Assembly: GCF_902381825.1 (NCBI RefSeq)
Contig: NZ_LR698973.1
Location: forward strand, 2,038,491-2,080,633
Direction: 5' to 3'
From: Pseudocoprococcus catus
GTDB taxonomy: Bacteria; Bacillota; Clostridia; Lachnospirales; Lachnospiraceae
DNA: 42,143 nt
Each line of letters opens with the position of its first letter. The first letter of the stretch is position 1. Both the position numbers and the translations under genes were made by a program. The notes below the pieces were generated by a model, which was not told the origin of the DNA, searched no databases, and saw nothing but the letters and a program-made list of their open reading frames with translations. Shown here in pieces: positions 7,568 to 17,285 of the stretch.

Positions 7568-9056
7568 ACTGGATACCCAGGAATTTTTTGACTGTGGCTT
7601 CCATTTCGGTCTTATCGCATACGGTTGTATGGCGAACAGGTGCTGTACGAATCTCTGTAACAGCTGCAGGTTCAGCAACATTGGAAACGGCTGTAAGCTG
7701 ATCAACCAATTCAAATTCAGAATACTGGCTGACATCACCTTTGATAGCTGTCATGACGCTGCGGGCAAACTTAAATGGACTTGCAGTGGAAGCAATAACG
7801 GTTGGTGTTGTATCATGGGTCTCAGTCACGTACTTCTTGTATACAGAAGCAGCTACTGCAGTATGGGTATCGATGACATAACCTGTTTTGGCATACAGAT
7901 CATGGATGACCTTTGCTGTCTCCTCTTCTGTTGCATAATTACCATAGAAATCTTTGAGATTCTCACGCATTGCAGGTGTGATACTATAAACACCGGTTTC
8001 TGATAAGGACTTCATCAGCTGATTATCTTTGGCAGCATCCTGACCGGCAATCTGATAGATCAGACGTTCAAGGTTGCTTGAAATAAGAATATCCATGGAT
8101 GGAGAGGTTGTAACGTGGAATTCTCTGTTGCGGTCATAAGTACCTGTGGCAAAGAAGTCATAAAGAACTTTGTTGGTATTGGATGCGCAAATCAGTTTGG
8201 CAATCGGAACTCCCATATTCTTTGCATAGTATGCGGCAAGAATATTGCCGAAGTTGCCTGTTGGGACATCAACATTGATCGGATCGCCGTTTTTGATCTC
8301 GCCATTATGTACCAGTGCCGCATAGGCATAAACATAATAAACAATCTGCGGAACAAGTCTTCCGATGTTGATGGAGTTGGCGGATGAGAACTGATAGCCG
8401 GCAGCGTTCAATTCCCTGTTCAGTGTTTCACAGCCAAACATCTTCTTCACACCTGTCTGAGCATCATCAAAATTGCCGTGAATACCGACAACAAATGTAT
8501 TATCACCCTTCTGTGTCACCATCTGTTTCTCCTGAACAGGGCTGACACCATCCTTTGGATAGAATACGATAATCTTTGTGCCGGGAACATCTGCAAAACC
8601 TGTCAGTGCGGCTTTGCCTGTATCACCGGATGTTGCTGTCAGAATAACAATTTCGTTCTTGACATTGTTCTTGCGTGCAGCAGTTGTCATCAGATAAGGA
8701 AGAATGGATAATGCCATATCTTTGAAAGCGATGGTCTTTCCATGGAAAAGTTCAAGATAATAGGCATCGTCAGCCTTGACTAAAGGTGCGATAACTTCTG
8801 TATCGAACTTCTGATCATATGCACTGTTGATGCAATGTTTCAATTCCTCTTCTGTGAAATCAGTAAGGAAAAGCTTCATGACTTCATAAGCCACTTCCTG
8901 GTAACTCATATCTGCTAATCGATCAATGGATACGTCCAATTTCGGAAAAGATGTCGGAACAAAAAGACCGCCGTCTTCGGCAAGTCCCTTTAAAATTGCA
9001 TAGGATGCAGTTACAGTTTTATCAGCACTTCGGGTGCTTTTATATAATAATTCCAT
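7566..9056 (-). CDS. thrC: Threonine synthase
   Basis: This 496-aa PLP enzyme converts O-phosphohomoserine to threonine. The start is MELLYKSTRSADKTVTASYAILKGLAEDGGLF, with a good SD (ggagga) before ATG 9056. The PLP lysine lies in HGKTIAFKDMALSILPYL, and the phosphate-binding loop is TATSGDTGKAALTGF. Other family segments include GVSPVQEKQMVTQKG, NSINIGRLVPQIVYY and VDVPTGNFGNILAAYYAKNMG. Size and motifs match the long ThrC subfamily. No other threonine-pathway gene is adjacent, so the gene appears to be a single unit read from its own promoter at 9119-9147. Confidence 0.96.
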   Translation of the reverse strand: MELLYKSTRSADKTVTASYAILKGLAEDGGLFVPTSFPKLDVSIDRLADMSYQEVAYEVMKLFLTDFTEEELKHCINSAYDQKFDTEVIAPLVKADDAYYLELFHGKTIAFKDMALSILPYLMTTAARKNNVKNEIVILTATSGDTGKAALTGFADVPGTKIIVFYPKDGVSPVQEKQMVTQKGDNTFVVGIHGNFDDAQTGVKKMFGCETLNRELNAAGYQFSSANSINIGRLVPQIVYYVYAYAALVHNGEIKNGDPINVDVPTGNFGNILAAYYAKNMGVPIAKLICASNTNKVLYDFFATGTYDRNREFHVTTSPSMDILISSNLERLIYQIAGQDAAKDNQLMKSLSETGVYSITPAMRENLKDFYGNYATEEETAKVIHDLYAKTGYVIDTHTAVAASVYKKYVTETHDTTPTVIASTASPFKFARSVMTAIKGDVSQYSEFELVDQLTAVSNVAEPAAVTEIRTAPVRHTTVCDKTEMEATVKKFLGIQ

Positions 9057-9118
9057 ATTTCCTCCTTTTGCCCGCTTACAAATGTCTTCTTTGGGCACAC
9101 AATCAGTCTCTTTTGCGA

Positions 9119-9147
9119 ATTATAACATATCCATATTCCGGTGACAA
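9119..9147 (-). promoter_or_regulatory. Promoter of thrC
   Basis: On the minus strand TTGTCA (9147-9142), a 17-bp spacer and TATAAT (9124-9119) lie about 60 nt before the start codon. Confidence 0.75.
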
Positions 9148-9228
9148 TATGAAAAATGTATTTTTGGCGGTGCTGATCCACTTTTTTGTGATAATGTGGT
9201 ATACTGATGACGGAAGGAGGTGCCTCTG

Positions 9229-9873
9229 ATGCATCAATTTTATTCATTATGCTCACAGCTCATCGGTGGCATTGTTGTATGTCTGCTGATTATTTCTTTT
9301 TCTGTGACATTGACGTTGAATTTCAGACCGCTTTATTATGCAGATATACAGAATCTGCACATAACTGAATTATCAGGCAGGGAAGAAAAAGACATCCGCA
9401 GCAATTACGATGCGCTGATTGATTATAACAGTCTGTTCAATCACCAGCCGCTGAAGTTTCCAACCTGTGCAATGTCCGAATCAGGCAGAATTCATTTTGA
9501 GGAAGTTAAGAAAATATTTGATTTCTTTGGGTGGCTTTTTGTAGGAACTTTGCTGTTGACGGCCGCTGCAGCTTTCTATTTTATCAAAAAGCATGCGTGG
9601 CTCTGGCTTCGTATTGCAGGAATACTCTGTATTGCTCTGCCGGCTTTTCTTGGTCTGATGGTTGCTGTCAATTGGGATTATGTCTTTGTTACTTTTCATC
9701 AGCTTGTTTTTAATAATGATTATTGGTTATTTGACTCTTCCACGGATCCGATTATTGATATTTTGCCGGATGGATATTTTATGCATTGTGCCATCATGAT
9801 TTTTGCTCTTGTCTTTGTCGGCAGCTTTTTATGTTTTATATTTTCTCATTTATTAAAACGACGTTCCGGTTGA
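9229..9873 (+). CDS. DUF1461 / TIGR01906-type integral membrane protein
   Basis: This is a 214-aa membrane protein of unknown function. The pattern is a first helix (residues 8-30), an outside segment of about 65 residues with FNHQPLKFP and the conserved FEEVKKIFDFFGWLFVG, then three further helices (about 100-120, 125-150, 180-208). This layout matches the TIGR01906/DUF1461 family of Firmicutes. I start it at ATG 9229 because GGAGG lies 10 nt upstream; a GTG at 9220 is possible but badly spaced. A cytidylate-kinase-like gene follows 78 nt downstream with its own promoter. Confidence 0.75.
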   Translation: MHQFYSLCSQLIGGIVVCLLIISFSVTLTLNFRPLYYADIQNLHITELSGREEKDIRSNYDALIDYNSLFNHQPLKFPTCAMSESGRIHFEEVKKIFDFFGWLFVGTLLLTAAAAFYFIKKHAWLWLRIAGILCIALPAFLGLMVAVNWDYVFVTFHQLVFNNDYWLFDSSTDPIIDILPDGYFMHCAIMIFALVFVGSFLCFIFSHLLKRRSG

Positions 9874-9899
9874 ATTTCAGGAAGTATATATGGTATAAT
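9870..9899 (+). promoter_or_regulatory. Promoter of the cytidylate-kinase-like gene
   Basis: TTGAAT (9870-9875) overlaps the stop codon of the upstream gene. An 18-bp spacer and TATAAT (9894-9899) follow. Confidence 0.65.
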
Positions 9900-9951
9900 A
9901 AGAGTACCAAGAAGGAAGGTATCTACTACTTAGAGGGGATAGGTGAAACAT

Positions 9952-10536
9952 ATGAGTGATAAGAAGGTTATTATTACATTAGGACGTGAATGCGGCAGCG
10001 GCGGTCATGAAATCGGTGAGAAGCTGTCGAAGAAGCTTGGTATTGCATTCTACGACAAGAATCTGATTGAGCTGGCAGCGAAACACAGTGGTTTGGATCT
10101 GAATGTATTAGGAGCAACGGATGAGAAGGCACCGAGTCCTTTTATTTCACCATATGCACCGACGATTGCGGATCAGCTGTACAGGGCGCAGAGCGATGTG
10201 ATTCGTGATCTTTCAGAGAAGGAATCCTTTGTTATTGTTGGACGCTGTTCCAACAGTGTACTGGAAGATAGAGAAGATGTCCTGAATGTTTTTGTTTATG
10301 CACCGCTGAGAAACCGTGTCCATCGTGTCATGGAAAGGCATTTAATCGATTCTGAAGATAAGGCCCGCAAGGAAGTGTTGCGGACAGATAAGATCCGTCG
10401 TACATATTATCAGTACTATTCAGAATACCGTTGGGGCGAACACGAGAGCTATGATCTTATGATCGACAGTTCTGTATTTGGCATTGATGGTAGCGTTGAT
10501 GTGATTGTGGATGCGATCAATAGAAAGTTCAGATAG
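9952..10536 (+). CDS. Cytidylate kinase-like family protein
   Basis: This 194-aa P-loop protein matches the Cytidylate_kin2 group. The N-terminal nucleotide-binding loop GRECGSGGHEIGEKLSKKLG is followed by FYDKNLIELAAKHSG. FVIVGRCSNSVLEDREDVLNVFVYAP and RVHRVMERHLIDSEDKARKEVLRTDKIRRTYYQYYSEYRWGEHESYDLMIDSS carry the lid-type arginines. Members of this group are annotated as NMP kinases, but the substrate is not established. ATG 9952 has the SD-like aggggatagg at a usable distance; a GTG at 9943 is the alternative. A terminator follows at 10586-10609. Confidence 0.8.
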   Translation: MSDKKVIITLGRECGSGGHEIGEKLSKKLGIAFYDKNLIELAAKHSGLDLNVLGATDEKAPSPFISPYAPTIADQLYRAQSDVIRDLSEKESFVIVGRCSNSVLEDREDVLNVFVYAPLRNRVHRVMERHLIDSEDKARKEVLRTDKIRRTYYQYYSEYRWGEHESYDLMIDSSVFGIDGSVDVIVDAINRKFR

Positions 10537-10585
10537 ACATTCTGAAGGAAATTCCGTCGAAGTGAATAAGTTTATATGACAAAGA

Positions 10586-10609
10586 GGCTGCTTTTGGCAG
10601 CCCCTTTTT
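10586..10609 (+). terminator. Terminator after the cytidylate-kinase-like gene
   Basis: The stem GGCTGC / GCAGCC (10586-10591, 10597-10602) with loop TTTTG is followed by CCTTTTT. Confidence 0.8.
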
Positions 10610-10647
10610 AGGTTTTAGTTCCTTGGATAATAAAGTAAAGTGCATGA

Positions 10648-12591
10648 TTAATAGATGCGGAATATCAGTCTGATGGTCATTAGTACAAAGCAGACAATCG
10701 CAACAATCAGTGCAGTCAGTCTGCGCAGATGTTTTCCTTTGAACAGCTCTGAACCTGAAATGTCAATCTTTTTGTTGGATACCAGATTGATAATATGCTC
10801 AATATTCAGCAGCAAGATAACGACAATACATATAAGGGAAGCAATCCATAATGCAAAAATAAGAATGCCCTCCAGATTGTTTTTCTCTGCTGTAGATTTG
10901 ACAGATAACACTTTATTAAATGTACTGCAGGTAAGCGTTGGTCCGTCAGCTGCGGCATCTTCAAAGGTATTGTTCTCGGTAAAGGCAGCTTTGAATCCTT
11001 TTGAATAACTTAACTTGTAGTGAATACCATTTTTGATCTGGGATCCCTTGAGAAATCCGGACAGATTCAGCGTATCCTCATAGGTACAGTGGATATTCCA
11101 TGGATTCTTATGCTTCTCGGTACCGCCGGTAAACAGAGAATTTGTCAGCTCACCACTGTTGCTCTTATTATCGTCAGATATATCAGATTCCCCGAGAACA
11201 GCCCGGGTCATTTTGGTCAGTTCATCCGCCGATTCTGCTGAAAGGACAATACTGTAGTTCATATTGCTCAGTACATTTTCTGTATTGACAGTCATCTGGT
11301 CCGGCCATTGCTCCGCAGCAGTATTTAAGCGGTCTTCAATACTGCTGCCGATTAGATTGACGGCATCGGATGAAAGGTGAAATTCAAAGGTACGCTGGAT
11401 GTTCGTATCGCTGTGGATGTCAGTTGTAATATCTACTTCATCAATATCGACGGCAAATCCCAGTACGGTTGTCACCTCATCTGCGGATGCGACGGTCATG
11501 GTTATTTCACAGGTATCGCTGCTGTAGGTGGATGATTCATCTTTCAGATAACCATAGGTGCTGCTGCAGCTTTCAACAGTGTATTCCGGAGATACATCCA
11601 GAATATAGGACATGGTTGTCTCATCATCTGTAAAATCCAGAAAATAACTGCCGTCATAATACTGTTTGATGGATTTCTTGGCAGAAAGGGATTCGGTATC
11701 TCCTTCTGTGGACACTTCAAAGACGGTATTATTGGTGTGCAGCGCTTTATTGACATTGGTAATGTAATCCTGAAGGGTGGCGGATTCAAAGGAGATCGTG
11801 TAAGTTCTGGAACTGTCACCATTCTGATAGGTCATGGAAGCATTGTTTGGTACAAGGCCATCCATCAATGTCTTTAATCGGGTTCCGAGGGCGGCAACGA
11901 CTTTGTTGCTGACGACATAGGTAATTCTGGCATCAACGGACTGGTCATCTGACAACTGAGCGGCAACGGAAACATTGTCAAAGGCATTGGACTTGATGGT
12001 AGAAATCTTGATATAGTCCTGCATTTCCATTGTTTCTCCGTTGAAAACAACTTCTGTTTTGCCGAGCTGGAAAATATCCTGGATGTTTTTGCCTTCCATA
12101 GCAGGGTATTCCTTGCTGATGGCATCCGCCAGCCAGTAAAACAGATCCATAGATGTGAAATTCTCTTCTATTGTATAGCCGTTTTTCAAAATAGAATGCG
12201 AATAATCAAAGTTGATGACAGGGGTGATGGCTGAATCCGTTGTGTTGCCGTTGCAGATGGTTTCGATCTTCTTCTGATATTCATTCCTTGAAGCAAAGTC
12301 GATGGTCATCTGAATCCGAACGCCGCCGTCTTCATTCTCGGTGGCTGTACAGTACATATCACCCGGTGTATACTGATTGATCATGTCTTCAAGCGCTGTC
12401 AGACTGCCGCCGAAGGCATACTTGTATGCGGCGGCGGGAATATCTGCTGTCATCTCACGGCTGCCGTTGAAGGTCGTATCCACAGTCAGTGTTGTGTTGA
12501 TATCAATGTGACTGAGTTTTCCTGAACAGCCTGCCAGCATCAGTACAAGTAATGCACTGATGATAAAAAGAAATCGTTTCACTATTTTCAC
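10648..12591 (-). CDS. Unrecognised large lipoprotein with C-terminal membrane helices
   Basis: I do not recognise this 647-aa protein. It has a lipoprotein signal (VKRFLFIISALLVLMLAGC, lipobox LAGC, Cys22). A long Ser/Thr/Asp-rich extracytoplasmic region with repeating beta-rich stretches (for example TLTVDTTFNGSREMTADIP) follows. Near the C-terminus is a helix (GILIFALWIASLICIVVILLL), a short basic loop (NKKIDISGSELFKGKHLRR), and a last helix (LTALIVAIVCFVLMTIRLIF). A lipid anchor at one end and a two-helix hairpin at the other is uncommon. The frame can start at GTG 12603, but the SD (gaggag) overlaps that codon, so I prefer GTG 12591. It is last in the folD-rimO-pgsA cluster, 38 nt after pgsA. 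Confidence 0.7.
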   Translation of the reverse strand: MKIVKRFLFIISALLVLMLAGCSGKLSHIDINTTLTVDTTFNGSREMTADIPAAAYKYAFGGSLTALEDMINQYTPGDMYCTATENEDGGVRIQMTIDFASRNEYQKKIETICNGNTTDSAITPVINFDYSHSILKNGYTIEENFTSMDLFYWLADAISKEYPAMEGKNIQDIFQLGKTEVVFNGETMEMQDYIKISTIKSNAFDNVSVAAQLSDDQSVDARITYVVSNKVVAALGTRLKTLMDGLVPNNASMTYQNGDSSRTYTISFESATLQDYITNVNKALHTNNTVFEVSTEGDTESLSAKKSIKQYYDGSYFLDFTDDETTMSYILDVSPEYTVESCSSTYGYLKDESSTYSSDTCEITMTVASADEVTTVLGFAVDIDEVDITTDIHSDTNIQRTFEFHLSSDAVNLIGSSIEDRLNTAAEQWPDQMTVNTENVLSNMNYSIVLSAESADELTKMTRAVLGESDISDDNKSNSGELTNSLFTGGTEKHKNPWNIHCTYEDTLNLSGFLKGSQIKNGIHYKLSYSKGFKAAFTENNTFEDAAADGPTLTCSTFNKVLSVKSTAEKNNLEGILIFALWIASLICIVVILLLNIEHIINLVSNKKIDISGSELFKGKHLRRLTALIVAIVCFVLMTIRLIFRIY

Positions 12592-12629
12592 AGTTTCTAT
12601 CACTCCTCTTCCACTGTGCAGGGGCCCGG

Positions 12630-13175
12630 TTACATTTTGCCAGCAAGGACAGATTTGTTGTGGATCAGATAATCAATCAATGAGATCACGGTCAGTGCCA
12701 GCGACAGATAAATCATGATCTGCTCGATCATATGAACGGCTGCTCCGCCAAAATTCGGGATCATGAAAATGATCGTGATCATTGTGACGGCCGTTTTATA
12801 TTTGCCCCATATACCGGCTGCAATGACTGTACCGCCTTCAGCAGCAACAAGACGGAAGCCGCTGATAATAAATTCTCTGGCAATGATAATAAGAACAACC
12901 CATGTCGGCATACGATGCATATCCACAAAACAGATCAGTGCAGAGCAGACAAGCAGTTTATCTGCCAAGGGATCCATAAACTTGCCGAAATTGGTGATCA
13001 GATTATACTTTCGGGCTATCTTGCCGTCAAGCATATCCGTCAGGCTGGCAACGATAAATATAATCAAGGCAATATAAGGTGAAAATGAACCAATCCAGTC
13101 TGCACCAAGCAGAAAGAATACAAAGAAAGGAACAAGGATAACTCTTAAAACAGTCAGTTTATTCGGTAAATTCAT
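12630..13175 (-). CDS. pgsA: CDP-diacylglycerol--glycerol-3-phosphate 3-phosphatidyltransferase
   Basis: This 181-aa membrane enzyme makes phosphatidylglycerophosphate from CDP-diacylglycerol and glycerol-3-phosphate. The CDP-alcohol phosphotransferase signature is complete: DMLDGKIARKYNLITNFGKFMDPLADK. The N-terminal MNLPNKLTVLRVILVPFFVFFLL is typical of PgsA, and further helices follow. Its start overlaps the end of rimO by 17 nt, which implies translational coupling. The rimO-pgsA neighbourhood is common in Firmicutes. Confidence 0.93.
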   Translation of the reverse strand: MNLPNKLTVLRVILVPFFVFFLLGADWIGSFSPYIALIIFIVASLTDMLDGKIARKYNLITNFGKFMDPLADKLLVCSALICFVDMHRMPTWVVLIIIAREFIISGFRLVAAEGGTVIAAGIWGKYKTAVTMITIIFMIPNFGGAAVHMIEQIMIYLSLALTVISLIDYLIHNKSVLAGKM

Positions 13176-14523
13176 AAATCACATCTCCTACCAGATCGTA
13201 ATCCTGTGCATCTGTTATCTTAACTTTGACAATATCGCCGGAGATCATATCTTCTTCAGCATGAACAAAAACGTAACCATCCACATCAGGTGCATCTCTG
13301 TAAGTACGTCCGATATAGACATCCTCCTCCGGCAGACGTCCTTCGATCAGGACATCCACTGTCTTTCCGACCATTTCTTCGGATTTATCAAAGGCAATGG
13401 CCTGCTGAGCCATCATCAATGCATCACGGCGTGTCTCTTTGACAGCTTCATCAATTTGATCCGGCATCTGAGCGGCCGGTGTCCCTTCTTCTTCTGAATA
13501 AGTAAATACACCGAGGCGATCAAAACGCATATCTTTGACGAACTGCAGCGCTTCCTGATGATCTGCTTCTGTTTCGCCTGGGAAACCGGCGATCAACGTT
13601 GTTCGGAGGGCAATATCAGGGATTTCTTCTCTTAATCGTCCGATAATGCTTCTGAGTTCAGCCTGTGTTGTCCGTCTTCCCATCCTCTTTAAGACAGCAT
13701 CACTGCCATGCTGGATCGGAAGATCAAGATAGTGACAGATCTTCGGTTCTTCTTTGATGACCTGAATGAGTTCTTCATTAATCTCTTCAGGATAACAGTA
13801 GAGGACACGGATCCAGGAAAGACCTTCAATACGGCAGAGCCTTTTGAGGAGTTCCGGGAGCATTTTCTGTCCGTTGTAAAGATCTGTGCCGTAAACGGTT
13901 GTCTCCTGGGCAACGATATTCAGCTCCTTAACACCTTGGGCAGCCAGTGATTCGGCCTGTTTGATCAAATAATCCATAGAATGACTGCGGTAGGAACCAC
14001 GAAGCTTTGGGATAATACAGTAAGTACAGTGCTTGTCACAGCCTTCGGCAATCTTCAGGTAACTGCTGTATCCGCCGGTTGTCATGATACGCTGAACATC
14101 CACTTCCGGCATGGCTTGAAGATCATCAAACTGTTTGACTTTCTGACCTTCTAAGACTTCAGCAACAACTTCTGCGATATGCTGGTAGCTGGTTGTACCA
14201 ATTACAGCATCTACTTCTTCAATCTCTGTCATGATCTCGTCTTTATAGCGTTCTGCCATGCATCCGGTGACAATCAGTGCCTTACATCTGCAGCTGTGTT
14301 TCATTTCAGCCATTTCAAGGATGGTCTGGATACTCTCCTCCTTGGCGTCATGGATGAAGCTGCATGTATTGACAACGATGATGTCTGCTTCTATTTCATC
14401 GTCCACCAGTGTAAAGCCGTGCGCCCGAAGAATGCCAAGCATGACTTCGGAATCCACAAGGTTTTTATCACAGCCCAGGGAAACAAAAAAGATTGTCAGG
14501 TTATTGGAATTTGTATTACTCAT
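13159..14523 (-). CDS. rimO: Ribosomal protein S12 methylthiotransferase
   Basis: This is a radical-SAM enzyme of 454 aa that adds a methylthio group to a conserved Asp of ribosomal protein S12. It has the N-terminal UPF0004 cysteines (FVSLGCDKNLVDSE, VVNTCSFIHDA, IVTGCMAERY) and the radical-SAM motif EGCDKHCTYCIIPKLRGSYRS. A C-terminal TRAM domain runs over about residues 385-454. The sequence LGCDKNLVDSE separates RimO from MiaB. The start at 14523 is preceded by GGAGAG, 5 nt after the folD stop codon. It lies in the folD-rimO-pgsA operon. Confidence 0.95.
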   Translation of the reverse strand: MSNTNSNNLTIFFVSLGCDKNLVDSEVMLGILRAHGFTLVDDEIEADIIVVNTCSFIHDAKEESIQTILEMAEMKHSCRCKALIVTGCMAERYKDEIMTEIEEVDAVIGTTSYQHIAEVVAEVLEGQKVKQFDDLQAMPEVDVQRIMTTGGYSSYLKIAEGCDKHCTYCIIPKLRGSYRSHSMDYLIKQAESLAAQGVKELNIVAQETTVYGTDLYNGQKMLPELLKRLCRIEGLSWIRVLYCYPEEINEELIQVIKEEPKICHYLDLPIQHGSDAVLKRMGRRTTQAELRSIIGRLREEIPDIALRTTLIAGFPGETEADHQEALQFVKDMRFDRLGVFTYSEEEGTPAAQMPDQIDEAVKETRRDALMMAQQAIAFDKSEEMVGKTVDVLIEGRLPEEDVYIGRTYRDAPDVDGYVFVHAEEDMISGDIVKVKITDAQDYDLVGDVIYEFTE

Positions 14524-14528
14524 AAATA

Positions 14529-15383
14529 TTATCTCTCCGTTTTCTGGAGGCGTACAGCCTCTACACAATTATACATCAGCATGGCGATAGTCATTGGTCC
14601 CACACCGCCCGGTACCGGTGTAATAGCGCTGACAAGATCCATGACATCATCACGGTCTACATCACCGCAGAGTTTATTCTGTTCATTTCGGTGAATACCT
14701 ACGTCAATAACAACCGCACCTTCTTTAATATAATCGCGGTTGAAGAATTTCGGCTTGCCGATAGCAGCAACAAGAATATCTGCACGTTTGCAGACTTCCT
14801 TTAAGTCCTTTGTGTGGGAATGACAGATGGTTACTGTTGCATTTTCACGAAGGAGAAGAATGGCCATCGGTTTACCGACGATATTGCTTCTGCCCACAAC
14901 AACACATTCTTTGCCGTCGATATCGATATTGCTGCGTTTAAGAAGCTGAATAATGCCGGCCGGTGTACAGGAGACAAAACCGTCTTCACCTGTGACAAGG
15001 GCACCTACATTGCGTGGATGGAAGCCGTCGACATCCTTTAACGGGTGAATAGCCTCGATAATGTGTTTCTCGTTGATATGAGCCGGTACAGGCAATTGAA
15101 CAAGGATACCATTGACATCCTTTCTGTTGTTGAGCTCATCGATCAATGTCAATAATTCCATTTCTGATGTACTCTCAGGCAATTCGTATGCCAGGGAGCG
15201 GATACCGATATAAGCACAGGCTTTCTTCTTGTTGCCGACATAGACAGAGGAAGCAGGATCGTTTCCAACCTGGATCACTGCCAATGTCACTTCTGTGCCT
15301 TTTTTCTTCATTTCTGCGATTTCGGTTTTTAATTCATCTTTTATCTGGGAGGAGATTTTCTTCCCGTCAATCAAAAAAGCCAT
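14529..15383 (-). CDS. folD: Bifunctional methylene-THF dehydrogenase / methenyl-THF cyclohydrolase
   Basis: This 284-aa cytoplasmic enzyme interconverts 5,10-methylene-THF, methenyl-THF and 10-formyl-THF. Family segments are present: SSVYVGNKKKACAYIGI with the catalytic Lys, ILVQLPVPAHI, the CTPAGIIQLLK motif, the nucleotide-binding GRSNIVGKPMAILLL, and PVPGGVGPMTIAML. It is the first gene after the fhs terminator and is read with rimO and pgsA. Its neighbour fhs supplies 10-formyl-THF, so both one-carbon steps are clustered. Confidence 0.96.
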   Translation of the reverse strand: MAFLIDGKKISSQIKDELKTEIAEMKKKGTEVTLAVIQVGNDPASSVYVGNKKKACAYIGIRSLAYELPESTSEMELLTLIDELNNRKDVNGILVQLPVPAHINEKHIIEAIHPLKDVDGFHPRNVGALVTGEDGFVSCTPAGIIQLLKRSNIDIDGKECVVVGRSNIVGKPMAILLLRENATVTICHSHTKDLKEVCKRADILVAAIGKPKFFNRDYIKEGAVVIDVGIHRNEQNKLCGDVDRDDVMDLVSAITPVPGGVGPMTIAMLMYNCVEAVRLQKTER

Positions 15384-15414
15384 TTTACCAAACCTCCAGA
15401 GTATTTATTTTAAA

Positions 15415-15443
15415 AGGGGATACCTGTTTTTCAGGTATCCCCT
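15415..15443 (-). terminator. Terminator of fhs
   Basis: The perfect 12-bp stem AGGGGATACCTG / CAGGTATCCCCT with a 5-nt loop is followed on the minus strand by TTTTAAAATAA. It separates fhs from folD. On the plus strand it is followed only by TTTAC. Confidence 0.85.
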
Positions 15444-15519
15444 TTACTATATCACATAAAAAATTACTATACAAGCTGTCAACTTTCTTAAATTTGTTCC
15501 TGTGCGGTTGTATATCTGC

Positions 15520-17190
15520 TTAGAATAAGCCTGTGATAACACCGTCTGTGGTGACATCAATACCCTCAGCAGCCGGTTTCTTCGGTAAGCCAGGCATTGT
15601 CATAATAGCGCCTGTAATGGCAACGACAAATCCTGCACCTGCAGATACATAAACTTCACGGATATTGACATTGAAGTTTTCAGGTCTTCCCAGAAGCTTA
15701 GGATCATCGGATAATGAATACTGATTCTTCGCCATGCAGACAGGCACATCGCCAAATCCCATTTCTGTAATTTTCTTCAGTGCTTTTTCTGCAGCAGGTG
15801 CATAACTAACGGTTGCTGCACCGTAAATCTCTTTGGCAACTGTTTCAATCTTCTCTTTCAGAGACAGGCTGTTCTCATAAAGTACTTTAAAATGACTCTC
15901 CTTATGCTCAAGGGTATCGAGTACCTTCTCAGCCAATGCGATGCCGCCCTTGCCGCCTTTCTCCCAGACTTCGGAAAGTGCAAATTCACAGCCTCTTTCT
16001 TCACAGAAGTTCTTGACGAAATGAATCTCCTCTTCAGAATCTGTGATGAAAGCGTTCAATGTAACGACAATCGGAACGCCGTATTTCTGAAGGTTCTCAA
16101 TATGCTTCTCAAGGTTGACAACACCTTTCTTCAGTGCTTCAAGATTTGGTACGGATGTCTCTGTCTTCGGAACGCCGCCGTTGTATTTCAAGGCACGAAC
16201 TGTAGCAACCAGGACAACAGCATCCGGTTTCAGACCAGCCATACGACATTTGATATCGAAGAATTTCTCAGCACCGAGATCAGCACCAAAACCGGCTTCT
16301 GTTACAACGATATCTGCCATCTTAAGGGCAAGCTTTGTTGCACGCACACTATTGCAGCCATGAGCGATATTGGCAAATGGTCCGCCGTGGACGATGGCCG
16401 GTGTATGTTCCAGGGTCTGGATCAGATTCGGCTTCAACGCATCCTTCAGGAGTGCTGCCATAGCACCAACCGCATTCAGATCTCCGGCTGTAACAGGTTC
16501 GCCGGCACGGTTGTAAGCAACAATAATCTTTGCCAGACGGTGCTTCAGATCTTCCATATCATCTGCCAGACAAAGAATAGCCATGATCTCAGAGGCAACC
16601 GTGATGACAAAGTGATCTTCACGTACAACCCCATCCATCTTGTTGCCAAGGCCGACAACAACATTTCTGAGAACACGATCATTCATATCGAGACATCGTT
16701 TCCAGATAATCTGTCTGGTATCGATATCCAGTGCATTGCCCTGTTGGATGTGATTGTCCATCATTGCTGCCAGAAGATTGTTGGCAGATGTAATGGCATG
16801 AAAATCACCTGTAAAATGCAGGTTCAGGTCTTCCATTGGTACAACCTGTGCGTAACCGCCGCCGGCAGCACCGCCTTTAATGCCGAAGCAAGGGCCGAGA
16901 GAAGGCTCTCTTAAGGCAATAACAGCTTTTTTGCCAAGCTGACCAAATGCTTCACCCAGACCGACAGTGGTTGTTGTCTTACCTTCGCCGGCCGGAGTCG
17001 GATTGATCGCAGTGACAAGCACAAGCTTGCCATTTGGATTGGATTCAACTTTCTTTAAATATTCATCTGAAAATTTTGCTTTATACTTACCGTATAATTC
17101 AAGGTCGTCTTCTTCCACACCGATAGATGCAGCGACATCTTTGATCGGGAGCATGGCTGCTTCCTGTGCAATTTCAATATCTGTTTTCAT
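15520..17190 (-). CDS. fhs: Formate--tetrahydrofolate ligase
   Basis: This 556-aa ATP-dependent enzyme makes 10-formyl-THF from formate and THF. It is central to purine synthesis and, in acetogens, to the methyl branch of the Wood-Ljungdahl pathway. The ATP-binding loop is [17 protein letters not shown]. Other conserved parts are [69 protein letters not shown] and [17 protein letters not shown]. Length matches the family. The SD (ggaggag) is strong. This one gene does not establish acetogenesis; many fermenters have it. Confidence 0.97.
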   Translation of the reverse strand: MKTDIEIAQEAAMLPIKDVAASIGVEEDDLELYGKYKAKFSDEYLKKVESNPNGKLVLVTAINPTPAGEGKTTTTVGLGEAFGQLGKKAVIALREPSLGPCFGIKGGAAGGGYAQVVPMEDLNLHFTGDFHAITSANNLLAAMMDNHIQQGNALDIDTRQIIWKRCLDMNDRVLRNVVVGLGNKMDGVVREDHFVITVASEIMAILCLADDMEDLKHRLAKIIVAYNRAGEPVTAGDLNAVGAMAALLKDALKPNLIQTLEHTPAIVHGGPFANIAHGCNSVRATKLALKMADIVVTEAGFGADLGAEKFFDIKCRMAGLKPDAVVLVATVRALKYNGGVPKTETSVPNLEALKKGVVNLEKHIENLQKYGVPIVVTLNAFITDSEEEIHFVKNFCEERGCEFALSEVWEKGGKGGIALAEKVLDTLEHKESHFKVLYENSLSLKEKIETVAKEIYGAATVSYAPAAEKALKKITEMGFGDVPVCMAKNQYSLSDDPKLLGRPENFNVNIREVYVSAGAGFVVAITGAIMTMPGLPKKPAAEGIDVTTDGVITGLF

Positions 17191-17243
17191 TCTAACTCCT
17201 CCTGCGTATTAAAGGTGAACGTTGTTCAAATCTTGTAACATGA

Positions 17244-17285
17244 TGAGGAAGACCTCAGCATGGTATCTTTCTCGATAGTACCATG
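17244..17285 (-). promoter_or_regulatory. Two small hairpins in the fhs 5' region
   Basis: On the minus strand CATGGTA / TACCATG (17285-17279 with 17265-17259) and TGAGG / CCTCA (17257-17253 with 17248-17244) lie between ftsK and fhs. They are followed by about 50 nt to the fhs start. They do not look like a terminator and do not match the ZTP or THF riboswitch patterns I know. Function unknown. Confidence 0.3.

Noticed and set aside
15892..16914. Open frame of 340 codons on the plus strand
   Set aside because: It is antisense to fhs, has no SD, gives Cys- and His-rich protein without family features, and is a by-product of the codon usage of fhs.
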